From positions 992,001-1,056,000 of the forward strand of contig NZ_CP067099.1 in the NCBI RefSeq assembly GCF_016618195.1: 64,000 nt of DNA, written 5' to 3'. Within the stretch, counting starts at the first letter, position 1, and the number at the start of each line of letters is the position of its first letter. The notes beneath the pieces were generated by a model. It ran no database searches. It was not told the DNA's origin and saw only the letters and a program-made list of their open reading frames with translations. The stretch is from Providencia manganoxydans (lineage in GTDB: Bacteria; Pseudomonadota; Gammaproteobacteria; Enterobacterales; Enterobacteriaceae). This document shows, one piece after another, positions 51,901 through 61,390 of the stretch. The translations under genes and the position numbers were made by a program.

Positions 51901-52049
51901 GATATAAATTATATTAAACACGGTGAGTCCGTGAAAAAGCTGCCAACAGACATTTAATTTAGGTTGAGTTCGGTGAAGTTAGATGATTGATAATGCAAGA
52001 AATATATAGGAGTTTGCTTGACTTGAGGGAACCACTGTAGAAGTGAAAG

Positions 52050-52125
52050 TGGTGCCCGGACTCGGAATCGAACCAAGGACACGGGGATTTTCAATCCCCT
52101 GCTCTACCGACTGAGCTATCCGGGC
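52050..52125 (-). tRNA. tRNA-Phe (GAA)
   Basis: A 76-base tRNA with encoded CCA. Acceptor arms GCCCGGA and TCCGGGC pair, the D-arm region contains AGCTCAGTCGGTAGAGC, the anticodon stem-loop is GGGGATTGAAAATCCCC with anticodon GAA, and the T-arm is CTTGGTTCGATTCCGAG. tRNA-Phe is a common integration site for genomic islands in Enterobacterales, which agrees with the integrase relic next to its 3' end. Confidence 0.97.
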
Positions 52126-52256
52126 AACGAGGCGTATTAAACCTGATTTCACTGTGGGAGTCAAGGCAGATCCACAAAACTTTCTACCGGATGCGCTTTT
52201 TTTCAACATGTTAGACAATGATTGAGCAAGATGAATAATAAAAAAGCAGAAAAAAT

Positions 52257-52297
52257 AAAAAACACTCGCAAACGATAGGTTTAAACGAGTGTTTTTT
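52257..52297 (-). terminator. Rho-independent terminator of mltC
   Basis: A perfect 12-bp stem (AAAAAACACTCG / CGAGTGTTTTTT) with a loop that can itself partly pair (AAAC / GTTT) lies 20 bp after the mltC stop. On the minus strand it is followed by ATTTTTTC. Confidence 0.85.
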
Positions 52298-52316
52298 GTA
52301 CTAGAGACTATCATTG

Positions 52317-53390
52317 TTAACGACGATAGTTTTTCTGTGCCTTATTTACTTTAATCAGATAATTGCGGGACTCAGCAGCAGGGTGTTTAGTTGAAAGGGT
52401 TTCATAAACGTCACCCGGTTCTAAATTGTTAATTTTGACTGCGGCCTGTTTTTTATCATTATGGAACACTCTTAGCACACTACCAGCACCACCATTATAG
52501 GCTGTTATTACCGCATAACGACGTGAGGTTGGGTTTTGGATCTCACCCAAATAGCTGTTTTGCAGAATTGCTAAATAGGCAGTACCCGTATCGATATTTT
52601 TTTCAGGATCAAATAGGTAACTACGGCTAGGTACACCAGACTTACCTTGTGAGCGGAAGACATCTTTACCTGCTGTGTTAGGCATGATCTGCATTAATCC
52701 CAATGCATCTGAACGGCTAACTGCATAAGGGTTGAAACTCGATTCAATTTGCATGATGGCTAAAATAAGTGATTCATCAACACCATATTTAGCTGAAGCT
52801 TTTTTGATAAACGGTAAATATTTGTGGGCACGTTTGTCTAAGTGGTTAGGTACTAGCTGCATGGTGACACTCCAGACAACATTCATACCTGATTGACGGC
52901 GTTGTAATTTGTTAGTAACTAAGTAGTCTGCATATTTAGTTGCTCGCCATTCCCAGCGAATGGCTTCACCTGTATTATCTAATACTTGCCCAAACAAGAA
53001 AGGCTCTTTACTGTGAGGGATATCATTAATATCAGAATACAGATCGATAGAATTAGGGTCATCACCCATAAGTAGGGTGGTAACAATTGCTTTTTTTAGG
53101 TGTTCTGAGGGCTCTACAGCAGAAATTGTTTCTACTGTGATGGTACCTGCATCAAAATTGATATGACTACGTGTGCGGTATTCATCAGTATATTTTACAT
53201 AGTCTTTTGGTCCTGCAATCAGGACTTCTTTGATCCCCCAAATGTTTTCAATATTATGAGCAAATTGGCCCATAAGGATATCGAACCCATTGGTATCTTT
53301 CACATAATTGGGATTATAATCAGACTCTTTATTGCTGGAGCAGGAGATCAATAAAGGCACCAGCAGCGTCAATGCGAGCAGTTTTTTCAT
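52317..53390 (-). CDS. mltC: Membrane-bound lytic murein transglycosylase C
   Basis: MltC is an outer-membrane lipoprotein that cleaves peptidoglycan to 1,6-anhydromuropeptides. The 357-residue precursor has a lipobox ([17 protein letters not shown]). The N-terminal domain precedes a C-terminal SLT domain with catalytic Glu in [33 protein letters not shown], and [13 protein letters not shown]. Length agrees with E. coli (359). The start at 53390 is set by the lipobox and GGAATAT upstream; the frame could extend to 53441 but without reason. It ends the mutY-yggX-mltC operon, which is also conserved in E. coli. Confidence 0.95.
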   Translation of the reverse strand: MKKLLALTLLVPLLISCSSNKESDYNPNYVKDTNGFDILMGQFAHNIENIWGIKEVLIAGPKDYVKYTDEYRTRSHINFDAGTITVETISAVEPSEHLKKAIVTTLLMGDDPNSIDLYSDINDIPHSKEPFLFGQVLDNTGEAIRWEWRATKYADYLVTNKLQRRQSGMNVVWSVTMQLVPNHLDKRAHKYLPFIKKASAKYGVDESLILAIMQIESSFNPYAVSRSDALGLMQIMPNTAGKDVFRSQGKSGVPSRSYLFDPEKNIDTGTAYLAILQNSYLGEIQNPTSRRYAVITAYNGGAGSVLRVFHNDKKQAAVKINNLEPGDVYETLSTKHPAAESRNYLIKVNKAQKNYRR

Positions 53391-53445
53391 ATATTCCACA
53401 GTATTTAAAAAGCGGTCTACCAAAAAATGTCGGTAGACCAATCAA

Positions 53446-53715
53446 TTATTTTTCGGGTGTGTAGCCGTCGATATGAATATCGTGTCCTTCAAATAGGAAC
53501 TTAATCATTTCTTGTTCAAGCATCTTACGATCATCAGGATTCATCGTGTTCAATTTTTTTTCATTGATTAGCATGGTTTGCTTTGTCATCCATTGACCCC
53601 AAGCTTCTTTTGAAATTTCATTAAAAATACGTTTTCCTAGCTCGCCTGGGTAAAGTTGGAAATCTTGCCCATCAGCATCACGTTGTAAAAAAGTACAAAA
53701 AATAGTTCTACTCAT
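53446..53715 (-). CDS. yggX: Probable Fe(II)-trafficking protein YggX
   Basis: YggX is an 89-residue protein linked to iron handling and protection of iron-sulfur clusters against oxidation. The family features [16 protein letters not shown] (with Cys7), [20 protein letters not shown] and [14 protein letters not shown] are all present. Its start overlaps the mutY stop by one base (TAATG), the conserved arrangement in E. coli. Confidence 0.96.
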   Translation of the reverse strand: MSRTIFCTFLQRDADGQDFQLYPGELGKRIFNEISKEAWGQWMTKQTMLINEKKLNTMNPDDRKMLEQEMIKFLFEGHDIHIDGYTPEK

Positions 53716-54779
53716 TATTTTTTCCTCAGAAGATCAGGCGGTACGGCAAGCTGTTGAAGTAAGCTTTCAACCGGCGCAGCGAGGCCGATTGTTGCACCGA
53801 GATTTAAGTTATACCAAAGTCCTTTACCTTCATCCATCGCTGAAGTAAATGCCTGAATACTCACTTTAACAGGAATAATATCCAGATGAAAATGGCTGAA
53901 AGTGTGGCGAAACGCAATTAATTGTTCTGGAACATCATGTTTTATCCCTGATTGGGTAAGCCATTGGTTCATCAGTTGTTGCGTTTCAAATTGAGGGAAA
54001 GCGAATAGCCCTCCCCAGATACCAGAAGGTGGGCGCTGTTCAAGCCATACTTGGTTTTCATATTGTAAAATCAAGAACCAAGCTGTTTTTTCAGGAATTT
54101 TTTGTTTTGGTTTTTTACCGGGATAGTTTTGCCATGAGTGATTTGCATATGCCACACAGCCTAAATTTAGGGGGCATAGTTCACATTTAGGTTTGCTGCG
54201 TGTGCAAACCATGGCACCTAAATCCATCATAGCTTGGTTAAAAAACTCGACACCCTCGTTAGGTGTTACATTAGTACTGATTTCCCACAATCGGTTTTCG
54301 ACTTCTTTCTTTCCAGGCCAGCCATCAACCGCATAGCAACGAGCTAATACTCGCTTAACGTTGCCGTCGAGTATCGGGTAGTTCTGTTGTTGAGAGAGAG
54401 AAAGGATCGCGCCTGCGGTAGAGCGACCAACACCGGGTAGGGCGACAACATCATCAAATGTGGTTGGAAATTGCCCTTGAAACTGTTCGGCGATAACTTT
54501 GGCGGCTTTATGGAGGTTTCTGGCTCGAGCGTAGTAACCCAAACCAGTCCACAAATGAAGTACTTCATCCAATGGGGCATCTGCTAGTGCTTTCACATCC
54601 GGAAAACGACTAATAAATTTTTCAAAATAAGGGATAACAGTACTGACTTGTGTCTGTTGGAGCATCACTTCAGAGAGCCATACATGATAAGAGGTCTTTT
54701 CTTTTTGCCATGGCAAGGTCTTACGACCGTATTTGTGATACCAGTTAAGCACGGCGAGCGAAAATTGTTGAGCTTCCAT
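53715..54779 (-). CDS. mutY: Adenine DNA glycosylase MutY
   Basis: MutY removes adenine mispaired with 8-oxoguanine. The 354-residue protein has the helix-hairpin-helix-GPD domain with [20 protein letters not shown] (catalytic Glu) and [20 protein letters not shown] then [12 protein letters not shown] (catalytic Asp). The iron-sulfur cluster motif is [17 protein letters not shown] (C-x6-C-x2-C-x5-C), and a C-terminal NUDIX-like domain recognises 8-oxoG. No strong ribosome site precedes the ATG at 54779. It is divergent from trmB across 272 bp. Confidence 0.97.
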   Translation of the reverse strand: MEAQQFSLAVLNWYHKYGRKTLPWQKEKTSYHVWLSEVMLQQTQVSTVIPYFEKFISRFPDVKALADAPLDEVLHLWTGLGYYARARNLHKAAKVIAEQFQGQFPTTFDDVVALPGVGRSTAGAILSLSQQQNYPILDGNVKRVLARCYAVDGWPGKKEVENRLWEISTNVTPNEGVEFFNQAMMDLGAMVCTRSKPKCELCPLNLGCVAYANHSWQNYPGKKPKQKIPEKTAWFLILQYENQVWLEQRPPSGIWGGLFAFPQFETQQLMNQWLTQSGIKHDVPEQLIAFRHTFSHFHLDIIPVKVSIQAFTSAMDEGKGLWYNLNLGATIGLAAPVESLLQQLAVPPDLLRKK

Positions 54780-55051
54780 TGAGTATATTATTTTTATTAA
54801 ATCGGTTGAAATCAGTGTTAGTCAGGATTGCAACATAGACAAGACGAGCTGTAAACCGCTTATTGTGTGGTTGAGTGTAAAGTTATCCAATTTTCACCTG
54901 CAACCTTGGTTGAGTTTTGGTAAACTCCCTGCTCTTTCTATCAAGCCTGTATTATTAGTCATTTTACTAACTTGTTGAAAATAGTAGGCAGATATCGTCA
55001 TTTTTAGCATATTTACTTGATTAGGCAATTAATTCTCAGAACTTTTATATT

Positions 55052-55771
55052 ATGATCAATAACGTCATTTCCCCAGAATATAATGAAGAAGGGCGGGTTA
55101 TGCGCCGCGTTCGTAGTTTTGTCCGTCGCCAAGGTCGTCTGACACAACGCCAAGAAGATGCGCTACAAAGTGAATGGGAGGCTATGGGCATTGATTTTGT
55201 TCCTCAACCTTTCGATTTTACCGCTGTTTTTAATAACGCCAACCCAGTTGTATTAGAAATTGGCTTTGGTATGGGCGCGTCTTTAGTTACGATGGCGGCA
55301 CAAAACCCTGAAAAAAACTTTTTGGGGATCGAGGTTCATGCGCCGGGTGTCGGTGCATGTCTAGCATCAGCTAAAGAAGAAAATATCACTAACTTGCGCG
55401 TGATGTGCCACGATGCAATCGAAGTATTGGACACGATGATCCCAGATGGGAGCTTATCGATGGTTCAGTTATTCTTTCCTGATCCATGGCATAAGGCGAA
55501 ACACAATAAGCGTCGTATTGTGCAAACGCCTTTTGCTGATAAAATCCGCACTAAGCTTGCGGTAGGTGGTGTTTTCCACATGGCGACAGATTGGCAACCT
55601 TATGCGGAGCATATGTTAGAAGTCATGACTCATGCTCAAGGCTATAAAAACCTGTCAACAACAGGGGATTATGTTCCTCGCCCTGAGACACGACCAGAAA
55701 CAAAATTTGAAAAGCGCGGCCAGCGGTTGGGGCACGGTGTATGGGATTTAATGTTTGAGAGGACAAAATAA
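55052..55771 (+). CDS. trmB: tRNA (guanine-N7-)-methyltransferase TrmB
   Basis: TrmB methylates G46 of tRNAs. The 239-residue protein carries the SAM-binding motif [40 protein letters not shown], and the catalytic/substrate motif [20 protein letters not shown]. It matches the E. coli protein (239) in full. Divergent from mutY, as in E. coli; the start lacks a clear ribosome site, which is also so in relatives. Its stop overlaps the yggL start by one base (TAATG). Confidence 0.97.
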   Translation: MINNVISPEYNEEGRVMRRVRSFVRRQGRLTQRQEDALQSEWEAMGIDFVPQPFDFTAVFNNANPVVLEIGFGMGASLVTMAAQNPEKNFLGIEVHAPGVGACLASAKEENITNLRVMCHDAIEVLDTMIPDGSLSMVQLFFPDPWHKAKHNKRRIVQTPFADKIRTKLAVGGVFHMATDWQPYAEHMLEVMTHAQGYKNLSTTGDYVPRPETRPETKFEKRGQRLGHGVWDLMFERTK

Positions 55772-56103
55772 TGGCTAAGCAACAACGCAGTCGTCGTTTA
55801 CGCAAAAAATTACGTATTGATGAATTTCAAGAATTAGGTTTTATCGTTAAGTGGAGCTTTGAAGAAGGCACACCAATCGAAGAAGTCGATCGTGCAGTTG
55901 ATGCATTGATTGCAGAAGCGATTGAACCAAATGGTTTAGCTTTTGAAGCTAGCGGTTATATGAGCTGGGAAGGAATTGTTTGCCTACAAAAAATCGGTAA
56001 ATGTACTGAAGAGCACCGTGCAATCGTTGAAAACTGGCTGAAATCAAAAGGCATGAAAGATATCGTTGTTTCAGAGCTATTTGATGTTTGGTGGGAAGAG
56101 TAA
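55771..56103 (+). CDS. yggL: YggL family protein (DUF469)
   Basis: YggL is a 110-residue soluble protein (E. coli 108) with [20 protein letters not shown] at the basic N-terminus, ELGFIVKWSFEEGTPIEEVD and LFDVWWEE at the end. E. coli YggL has been linked to ribosome 50S binding; the precise role is uncertain. It is translationally coupled to trmB (TAATG). Confidence 0.95.
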   Translation: MAKQQRSRRLRKKLRIDEFQELGFIVKWSFEEGTPIEEVDRAVDALIAEAIEPNGLAFEASGYMSWEGIVCLQKIGKCTEEHRAIVENWLKSKGMKDIVVSELFDVWWEE

Positions 56104-56120
56104 GTTCAGAACTGAACATT

Positions 56121-56190
56121 AAGCAGGACAACAGTCGTTATCCTGCTTTGTTAGCAGCTTCAAGGCATCCTTATAGGGTGCCTTTGTTTT
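56121..56190 (+). terminator. Two hairpins between yggL and glsB
   Basis: The first stem (AAGCAGGA / TCCTGCTT, 56121-56148) is followed by TG only. The second (AAGGCATCC / GGGTGCCTT with one G-T mismatch, 56162-56184) is followed by TGTTTT and lies just before the glsB ribosome site. The latter is the better terminator candidate; it may also attenuate glsB. Confidence 0.55.
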
Positions 56191-56205
56191 CTGGAGTGAA
56201 GTGCA

Positions 56206-57132
56206 GTGAGCAGTCAATTTTCCAATCAGCTACTGAACGATATTTTAGACCAAGTGCGGCCTTTAGTGGGCAAAGGGGCCGTGGCAAATTATATTCCAGC
56301 GTTAGCGAATGTCTCTCCTCATCAATTAGGTATCGCTGTTAATACCGCTGATGGCGATATTTTTATGGCGGGTGATGCTGAAACTCGTTTTTCCATTCAA
56401 TCAATATCAAAAGTACTTAGTTTGACATTGGCAATGACGCGCTATGAAGAAAAGGAAATTTGGAGCCGTGTAGGTAAAGAGCCTTCAGGTTTGCCATTTA
56501 ATTCATTAATTCAATTAGAAATGGAAAAAGGCATCCCTCGTAATCCTTTTATTAACGCAGGGGCGATTGTCATTGCTGACATGTTGCAGTCACGTTTAAG
56601 TGCTCCAAAGCAGCGCATGTTAGAGTTTGTCCGAAAGTTGGCCTGTGAACCTGATATTAGCTATGACATGACAGTGGCGCGCTCAGAGTTGGATCATGCT
56701 AGTCGTAATGCGGCAATTGCTTTTTTAATGAAGTCATTTGGTAATTTTGAGAATAATGTACTTACAGTTCTCGAAACTTACTTTCATTATTGTTCTCTAA
56801 GTATGAGCTGTGTAGAGCTTGCGCGTTGCTTCTCTTATTTGACCTCTCAAGGGATGTCATCATGCTCAGTTGACCCTATCATTACACCGTTACAATCGCG
56901 GCAGATTAATGCCTTAATGATGACTTGTGGTATGTATGATGGCTCAGGTGAATTTGCTTTTCGTATTGGCATGCCGGGTAAATCAGGGGTTGGTGGGGGA
57001 ATTGTTTGTATTGTGCCGAATCAGTTCTCTGTTGCGGTATGGGCACCTGAGTTAGACTCAGCAGGCAACTCACTTGTTGGATGTGCAGCTCTCGAACTAT
57101 TATCAAAACGCATTGGTCGTTCTGTATTTTAA
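56206..57132 (+). CDS. glsB: Glutaminase GlsB
   Basis: GlsB hydrolyses glutamine to glutamate and ammonia (serine-dependent beta-lactamase-like fold). The 308-residue length equals that of E. coli GlsB (YneH). The catalytic S-x2-K is in [17 protein letters not shown], with [32 protein letters not shown], and [20 protein letters not shown] then GGIVCIVP. The start is GTG at 56206 with GGAG 13 bp upstream. It is inserted between yggL and yggN, next to trmB, unlike E. coli K-12, where it lies elsewhere. Confidence 0.95.
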   Translation: MSSQFSNQLLNDILDQVRPLVGKGAVANYIPALANVSPHQLGIAVNTADGDIFMAGDAETRFSIQSISKVLSLTLAMTRYEEKEIWSRVGKEPSGLPFNSLIQLEMEKGIPRNPFINAGAIVIADMLQSRLSAPKQRMLEFVRKLACEPDISYDMTVARSELDHASRNAAIAFLMKSFGNFENNVLTVLETYFHYCSLSMSCVELARCFSYLTSQGMSSCSVDPIITPLQSRQINALMMTCGMYDGSGEFAFRIGMPGKSGVGGGIVCIVPNQFSVAVWAPELDSAGNSLVGCAALELLSKRIGRSVF

Positions 57133-57153
57133 GTATCATCAATAGGAGTTACT

Positions 57154-57879
57154 ATGTTACGCCGTACTTTAATTGCATTTTCACTATTGGCTTGTGCAAC
57201 CAGCCAAGCTGCTGATTATAAATGTTCAGTGACGCCTAAAGACGATATCTTTATGACGCCTGCTAATATTCAGGTCGTTGGTAGCAATGGCGATTTGAAA
57301 ATTACCCCCCAAGGTGATGTGACTTTAAATGGTCAAAACGTGGCGGTAACAGAGCAACAGCGGCAGCAAGCTATTCGTTACCAAACTGCTGTTCGTAACG
57401 ATATCCCATGGATCAAACAAGAAACACAAAAGAAACTGTCAGCTTCAAGGAATACCTTAGATAAGGTTGTGATCCGTGTGATTGGCAATGACAGTAATGT
57501 GCGTAAGCGCTTAACTAAGCTTGAAAGTGATCTGAATGGTCAAATTAATCAGGTAATTGAGACACGTGCTGATGGCTACGCATTCCATCACCAAGCAATG
57601 AATAAAGTAGAAACACAAGGGCGCCAATTAGTTAATGATAGCTTAGGCGGTATGTTACAAGACAGCATCAATGAGATGGGACGTAAACAACTGCTTTCTG
57701 GTGGTGATAGCAGTAAGGCTTTACAAGGCTTACTCGGTAATTTAGGTGGTTTACAACAAGATCTGGAAGCTGAATGGAAAAATCAAGAGAACAGTTTCCA
57801 ACAATTTGGCCAGCAAGTATGCGGTAAAGTGACCTCTTTAGAACAGCAACGCATTTCGTTAATGAACTCCCTCAAATAA
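57154..57879 (+). CDS. yggN: DUF2884 family periplasmic protein YggN
   Basis: This 241-residue protein has a signal peptide (MLRRTLIAFSLLACATSQAA) and the YggN body: YKCSVTPKDDIFMTPANIQV, ETRADGYAFHHQAMNKVETQ, SLGGMLQDSINEMGRKQLLS and LEAEWKNQENSFQQFGQQVC. Its role is not known. AGGAG lies 7 bp before the ATG. It follows glsB by 21 bp and is followed by a strong terminator. Confidence 0.93.
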   Translation: MLRRTLIAFSLLACATSQAADYKCSVTPKDDIFMTPANIQVVGSNGDLKITPQGDVTLNGQNVAVTEQQRQQAIRYQTAVRNDIPWIKQETQKKLSASRNTLDKVVIRVIGNDSNVRKRLTKLESDLNGQINQVIETRADGYAFHHQAMNKVETQGRQLVNDSLGGMLQDSINEMGRKQLLSGGDSSKALQGLLGNLGGLQQDLEAEWKNQENSFQQFGQQVCGKVTSLEQQRISLMNSLK

Positions 57880-57898
57880 ATCTTTTCTACCGTTTATC

Positions 57899-57932
57899 AA
57901 AGGCAGTAGGCATTGATGTTTACTGCCTTTTT
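57899..57932 (+). terminator. Rho-independent terminator of yggN
   Basis: A perfect 10-bp stem (AAAGGCAGTA / TACTGCCTTT) with a 12-base loop lies 19 bp after the yggN stop. The T-run continues as TTTTTG. Confidence 0.85.
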
Positions 57933-57963
57933 GTTATCAGTAAAATGTGATGACATTATCAAT

Positions 57964-57994
57964 AATAAGAATCGAAATGAAATTGATTCTTATT
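57964..57994. promoter_or_regulatory. Candidate Fur-binding region upstream of the siderophore-binding protein gene
   Basis: A perfect 10-bp inverted repeat (AATAAGAATC / GATTCTTATT) with an 11-base spacer sits 67 bp before the start of the siderophore-binding protein. Each arm resembles a half of the Fur consensus (AATGAGAATC-like). That the downstream protein belongs to iron uptake makes Fur control plausible. The spacing differs from the standard 19-bp box, so binding is inference. Confidence 0.5.
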
Positions 57995-58060
57995 TAGTTG
58001 ACTTATTCACTTCTCATTCTAGAATGCGTGTTTGGCTTAGTGACTATTGGTATTGTTAAT

Positions 58061-59011
58061 ATGAAAAAATTCATTCCTGCTGTCCTTGTTTCTCTACTCT
58101 CTTTTTCTGCACCGTATGCATTGAGTGCTGAATCAGCCTCATTTACCCCTAACGCGGTGATTGCTCAAGGTACTGAAAAGCTTAATATTAAGCACTTATC
58201 GGGCGAAACTGAAGTCTCTAAAAAACCGCAAAAGGTGGTTTTATTTGATTTTGGTATTTATGATTCAATGCAGAAATTAGGGCTTGGCGATAAAGTGATT
58301 GCATTACCAATGGGGAATGCGCCTGCATATATTAAAGATAGCATTCCTGCAACGATGCACAATGCAGGTGGAATGAAAGAACCTGATCTCGCCAAAATTG
58401 CTGAATTAAAACCTGATCTCATTGTGATCACAGGCCGCCAAGGTAAGTCTTATGATGCATTATCAAAGATTGCACCAACAGTAAATTTAGGCATCGATAG
58501 CAAACATTATATTGACTCAGTAAAAGCGAATATCAATTTAATTGGTGATCTGTATGGTGACCAAAAAGCCGTCGAAGCTCAACTAACTCAATTAGATAAA
58601 TCGATCGCCTTAGCGCAAGATAAAGCGCAAAAATCACAATCCAAAGTATTGGTATTGCTACATAATGACGGTAAATTGATCCCAAATAACCAAAGCGTTG
58701 TGTATGATGTGGTTAAAGCTCAGCGTGCTGAATTGCCTGAAGTGGCAGAAGCCGATAAATCAAAACGTCGCGTCGTTGATACTAAAACAATTGCGCAGGC
58801 TAACCCTGATGTGATTTTAATTGTTGATCGCAGCGAAGCTATCGGCGCAGGTAAGCTAGATAAAACGGTTTTTGAAGATAAAAATATTCAAGAAACCAAA
58901 GCTTATAAAAATGGCAAGATCACCTATCTTAAATCTGACTTATGGTATTTGTCAGGTGGTGGTTTAGTGAGTCTAACTGAGCAGATTGATGCGGTAGATA
59001 AAGCGTTATAA
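58061..59011 (+). CDS. Siderophore ABC transporter periplasmic binding protein (FatB/CeuE/YclQ-like)
   Basis: This is a 316-residue periplasmic binding protein of the iron-siderophore cluster (class III, helical backbone). It has a signal peptide (MKKFIPAVLVSLLSFSAPYA, ending SA) and segments EVSKKPQKVVLFDFGIYDSM, MKEPDLAKIAELKPDLIVIT, GRQGKSYDALSKIAPTVNLG and a C-terminal GKITYLKSDLWYLSGGGLVS that matches the catecholate-binding FatB/CeuE group. It has no transmembrane or ATPase gene next to it. I placed the start at 58061 by the signal peptide; an upstream frame to 57998 enters the control region. The ligand is inferred from family. Confidence 0.85.
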   Translation: MKKFIPAVLVSLLSFSAPYALSAESASFTPNAVIAQGTEKLNIKHLSGETEVSKKPQKVVLFDFGIYDSMQKLGLGDKVIALPMGNAPAYIKDSIPATMHNAGGMKEPDLAKIAELKPDLIVITGRQGKSYDALSKIAPTVNLGIDSKHYIDSVKANINLIGDLYGDQKAVEAQLTQLDKSIALAQDKAQKSQSKVLVLLHNDGKLIPNNQSVVYDVVKAQRAELPEVAEADKSKRRVVDTKTIAQANPDVILIVDRSEAIGAGKLDKTVFEDKNIQETKAYKNGKITYLKSDLWYLSGGGLVSLTEQIDAVDKAL

Positions 59012-59020
59012 TGATACTAA

Positions 59021-59043
59021 GAGCCCGCTACTAAAGCGGGTTC
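59021..59043. terminator. Hairpin between the binding protein gene and hemW
   Basis: GAGCCCGCT and AGCGGGTTC form a 9-bp stem with one mismatch and a 5-base loop, between two convergent genes. TTATTAC follows on the plus strand. It lies 9 bp after one stop and 3 bp after the other. Confidence 0.7.
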
Positions 59044-59046
59044 TTA

Positions 59047-60186
59047 TTACTCTTCACCAAGAAAAAGCTCTAATAGTGAGTTTAAAAACAATTTACCGTG
59101 TTCTGTAATTTGCCATTCATGTTCAGTTTCAGTGATATAGCCTTTTTGCAAAGCGTCATCCAATGCCGCTCTGACTGTGGATTCCGGTAGCCCTGTATAA
59201 TCACTAAACTCATTTCGCGGCATGGCTTCTAATAGCCTAAAACGGTTCATAAAATATTCAAATGGCAGGTCTTCTGCGGCGACATTATAGGATTGTTGTA
59301 AGTAACGTCCTTCCATATAGCCACGTGGATGCTTGGTTTTGATGGTACGTAAAATACGTCCATCAGTACATGTAACCTTACCATGAGCACCACAGCCTAT
59401 CCCTAGATAATCGCCAAAGCGCCAATAATTTAAATTATGTTGGCATTGATAACCGGGTTTAGCATACGCGGAGGTCTCATATTGTTGATAACCCGCGGCG
59501 GTGAGTAGCTGGTGGCCTTGTGAATAAATGTCCCACAAAGTGTCATCATCAGGCAGTGTCGGTGGACGTGAGCCAAATTGTGTATTTGGTTCAATGGTTA
59601 ACTGATACCAAGACAGGTGCGGAGGTGATAACTCTATCGCTTGGCGTAGATCTGACAAGCCTTCATCACGGGTCTGCGACGGCAATCCATGCATTAAATC
59701 TAAGTTAAAACTGCGCAGATGGAGCTCAGTGGCTAACTTAGCCGCCCGTTTGGCTTCTTGTGGGCCATGAATACGGCCAAGTGCAATTAATTTATCATCG
59801 CCAAAGCTTTGTACACCTATGGAGATACGATTAATACCTGCCGCTTGGTAACCTGAAAAACGTTCTGCTTCGACGGTTCCTGGGTTGGCTTCCATGGTGA
59901 TTTCAGCTTGAAGATCGAGATTGACGCGCTGGCGGACGCCATCCATCAACATTTGCATTGATTCAGCACTTAACAAACTTGGCGTCCCGCCACCGATAAA
60001 AATAGTTTTAACCGAGCGATCGCCTATTAATGCAACATCGTGATCTAAATCTTGCAGTAGATGCTCAACATACTCTCTCTGGGGGATTTCCCCTTTCAGA
60101 GTATGTGAGTTGAAATCACAATATGGGCACTTTTGTACACACCAAGGAATATGAATATACAGACTTAATGGTGGCAGCTTAAGCAT
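59047..60186 (-). CDS. hemW: Heme chaperone HemW (radical SAM)
   Basis: HemW is a radical-SAM protein that binds heme and delivers it to membrane respiratory enzymes; it was long mistaken for coproporphyrinogen oxidase HemN. The cluster motif is [18 protein letters not shown] (C-x3-C-x2-C). Further features are [43 protein letters not shown] and [21 protein letters not shown] chose the ATG at 60186 ([10 protein letters not shown]) by homology; an in-frame ATG at 60198 would add four residues. It overlaps the rdgB end by 8 bp. Confidence 0.95.
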   Translation of the reverse strand: MLKLPPLSLYIHIPWCVQKCPYCDFNSHTLKGEIPQREYVEHLLQDLDHDVALIGDRSVKTIFIGGGTPSLLSAESMQMLMDGVRQRVNLDLQAEITMEANPGTVEAERFSGYQAAGINRISIGVQSFGDDKLIALGRIHGPQEAKRAAKLATELHLRSFNLDLMHGLPSQTRDEGLSDLRQAIELSPPHLSWYQLTIEPNTQFGSRPPTLPDDDTLWDIYSQGHQLLTAAGYQQYETSAYAKPGYQCQHNLNYWRFGDYLGIGCGAHGKVTCTDGRILRTIKTKHPRGYMEGRYLQQSYNVAAEDLPFEYFMNRFRLLEAMPRNEFSDYTGLPESTVRAALDDALQKGYITETEHEWQITEHGKLFLNSLLELFLGEE

Positions 60187-60772
60187 TTTTGAGTGCATCC
60201 AGCAGCATAGCTAATGCTTTCCCACGGTGTGAAACGGCTTGTTTCTCTGATTTACTCAGTTCTGCTGAGGTACAGTTAAGCTCAGGTACATAAAAAATAG
60301 GATCGTAGCCGAACCCCCCCTGACCACAAGGTTCATGGGTGATCACACCGTGCCAGCGACCATGAAATACCAGAGGAGTAGGGTCTTCTGCATGACGTAA
60401 ATAAACGAGCACACAGTTAAATTGTGCCTGACGCTGTCCATCAGGCACTGATTTCATGGCATCTAATAATTTATGCAAATTTTGCTCATCGGTGGCATCT
60501 TCACCTGCATAACGCGCAGAGTAGATACCTGGAGCACCACCAAGTGCATCGACAGAGATCCCTGAGTCATCTGCAATAGCAGGCAGTCCAGTCTGTTTTG
60601 CTGCATGGCGAGCCTTTAAGATCGCATTTTCAATGAATGTCAGCCCTGTTTCTTCTGCGGACTCAACGCCTAGAGAGGTTTGGGCAATAATGTCCATCCC
60701 AAAATCACGCAGGAGATCGGCTAGTTCATTCACTTTTCCCGGATTACCGGTTGCTAAAACCACTTTTTGCAT
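60179..60772 (-). CDS. rdgB: XTP/dITP diphosphatase RdgB
   Basis: RdgB hydrolyses non-canonical purine nucleoside triphosphates (dITP, XTP) so that they do not enter DNA. The 197-residue protein carries the Ham1 family marks [55 protein letters not shown] and the C-terminal [16 protein letters not shown]. Length equals that of E. coli. It is part of the conserved yggS-proC-yggT-rdgB-hemW operon. Confidence 0.97.
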   Translation of the reverse strand: MQKVVLATGNPGKVNELADLLRDFGMDIIAQTSLGVESAEETGLTFIENAILKARHAAKQTGLPAIADDSGISVDALGGAPGIYSARYAGEDATDEQNLHKLLDAMKSVPDGQRQAQFNCVLVYLRHAEDPTPLVFHGRWHGVITHEPCGQGGFGYDPIFYVPELNCTSAELSKSEKQAVSHRGKALAMLLDALKNA

Positions 60773-60787
60773 TGTTGATAACTCTTA

Positions 60788-61372
60788 TTACATCACACCA
60801 ATTGAATAGAGAATGCCTGTTAAGGTTGGGTCTATCATCAGTGATACATCCAAACGTAAATAATTCAGTGCAATCAAAATAAACATGACAATCATCGCAG
60901 AAAAATCCAATCCACCCATTGCTGGGATAATGCGACGAATTGGCGCCATTAATGGCTCAGTTAATTGATACAGCAAATAGTCGATAGGGTTACGGCCTTG
61001 ACTAACCCAACTCATTATCGCCCTAATTAATATCATCCAAAAAATTAATTTACCGATATAAGTAAGCAGTAAAATAATCCCAATTGGGATGATGGTGATC
61101 CCCATAATGGGTAAAGTATTCGTTGCCCAAAGGCTAAAAATAATACTGGCAAGCGCTAAGACAAACGCGACCACCACTGATGCAGTATCGATTGGGCCAA
61201 TAGCAGGTATGACGCGACGTAATGGGGTCACGATAGGCTTAGTTGCTTTGACCACAAATTGTGAAAATGGGTTATAAAAATCAGCACGTACCCATTGCAT
61301 CCAAACACGTAGCAGTAGGACAAAAATATAAAGTTGAATAATGGTGGTAACAACAAAAAGTAAGGTCTGCAT
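60788..61372 (-). CDS. yggT: YggT family membrane protein
   Basis: This 194-residue integral membrane protein consists of two YGGT repeats, each with hydrophobic helices around the pattern FYNPFSQFVVKATKPIVTPL and NPIDYLLYQLTEPLMAPIRR followed by IIPAMGGLDFSAM. The family has been linked to osmotic or potassium physiology and to cell division; its role is not settled. AGGACGAG lies before the ATG. It follows proC by 18 bp. Confidence 0.95.
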   Translation of the reverse strand: MQTLLFVVTTIIQLYIFVLLLRVWMQWVRADFYNPFSQFVVKATKPIVTPLRRVIPAIGPIDTASVVVAFVLALASIIFSLWATNTLPIMGITIIPIGIILLLTYIGKLIFWMILIRAIMSWVSQGRNPIDYLLYQLTEPLMAPIRRIIPAMGGLDFSAMIVMFILIALNYLRLDVSLMIDPTLTGILYSIGVM

Positions 61373-61390
61373 ATCTCGTCCTGCTATTAA

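Noticed and set aside
51979-52314. 111-codon minus-strand frame across tRNA-Phe
   Set aside because: It runs straight through the tRNA gene and the mltC terminator; an artefact.
53391-53441. N-terminal extension of mltC
   Set aside because: The lipobox signal peptide begins at 53390; the extension would bury it.
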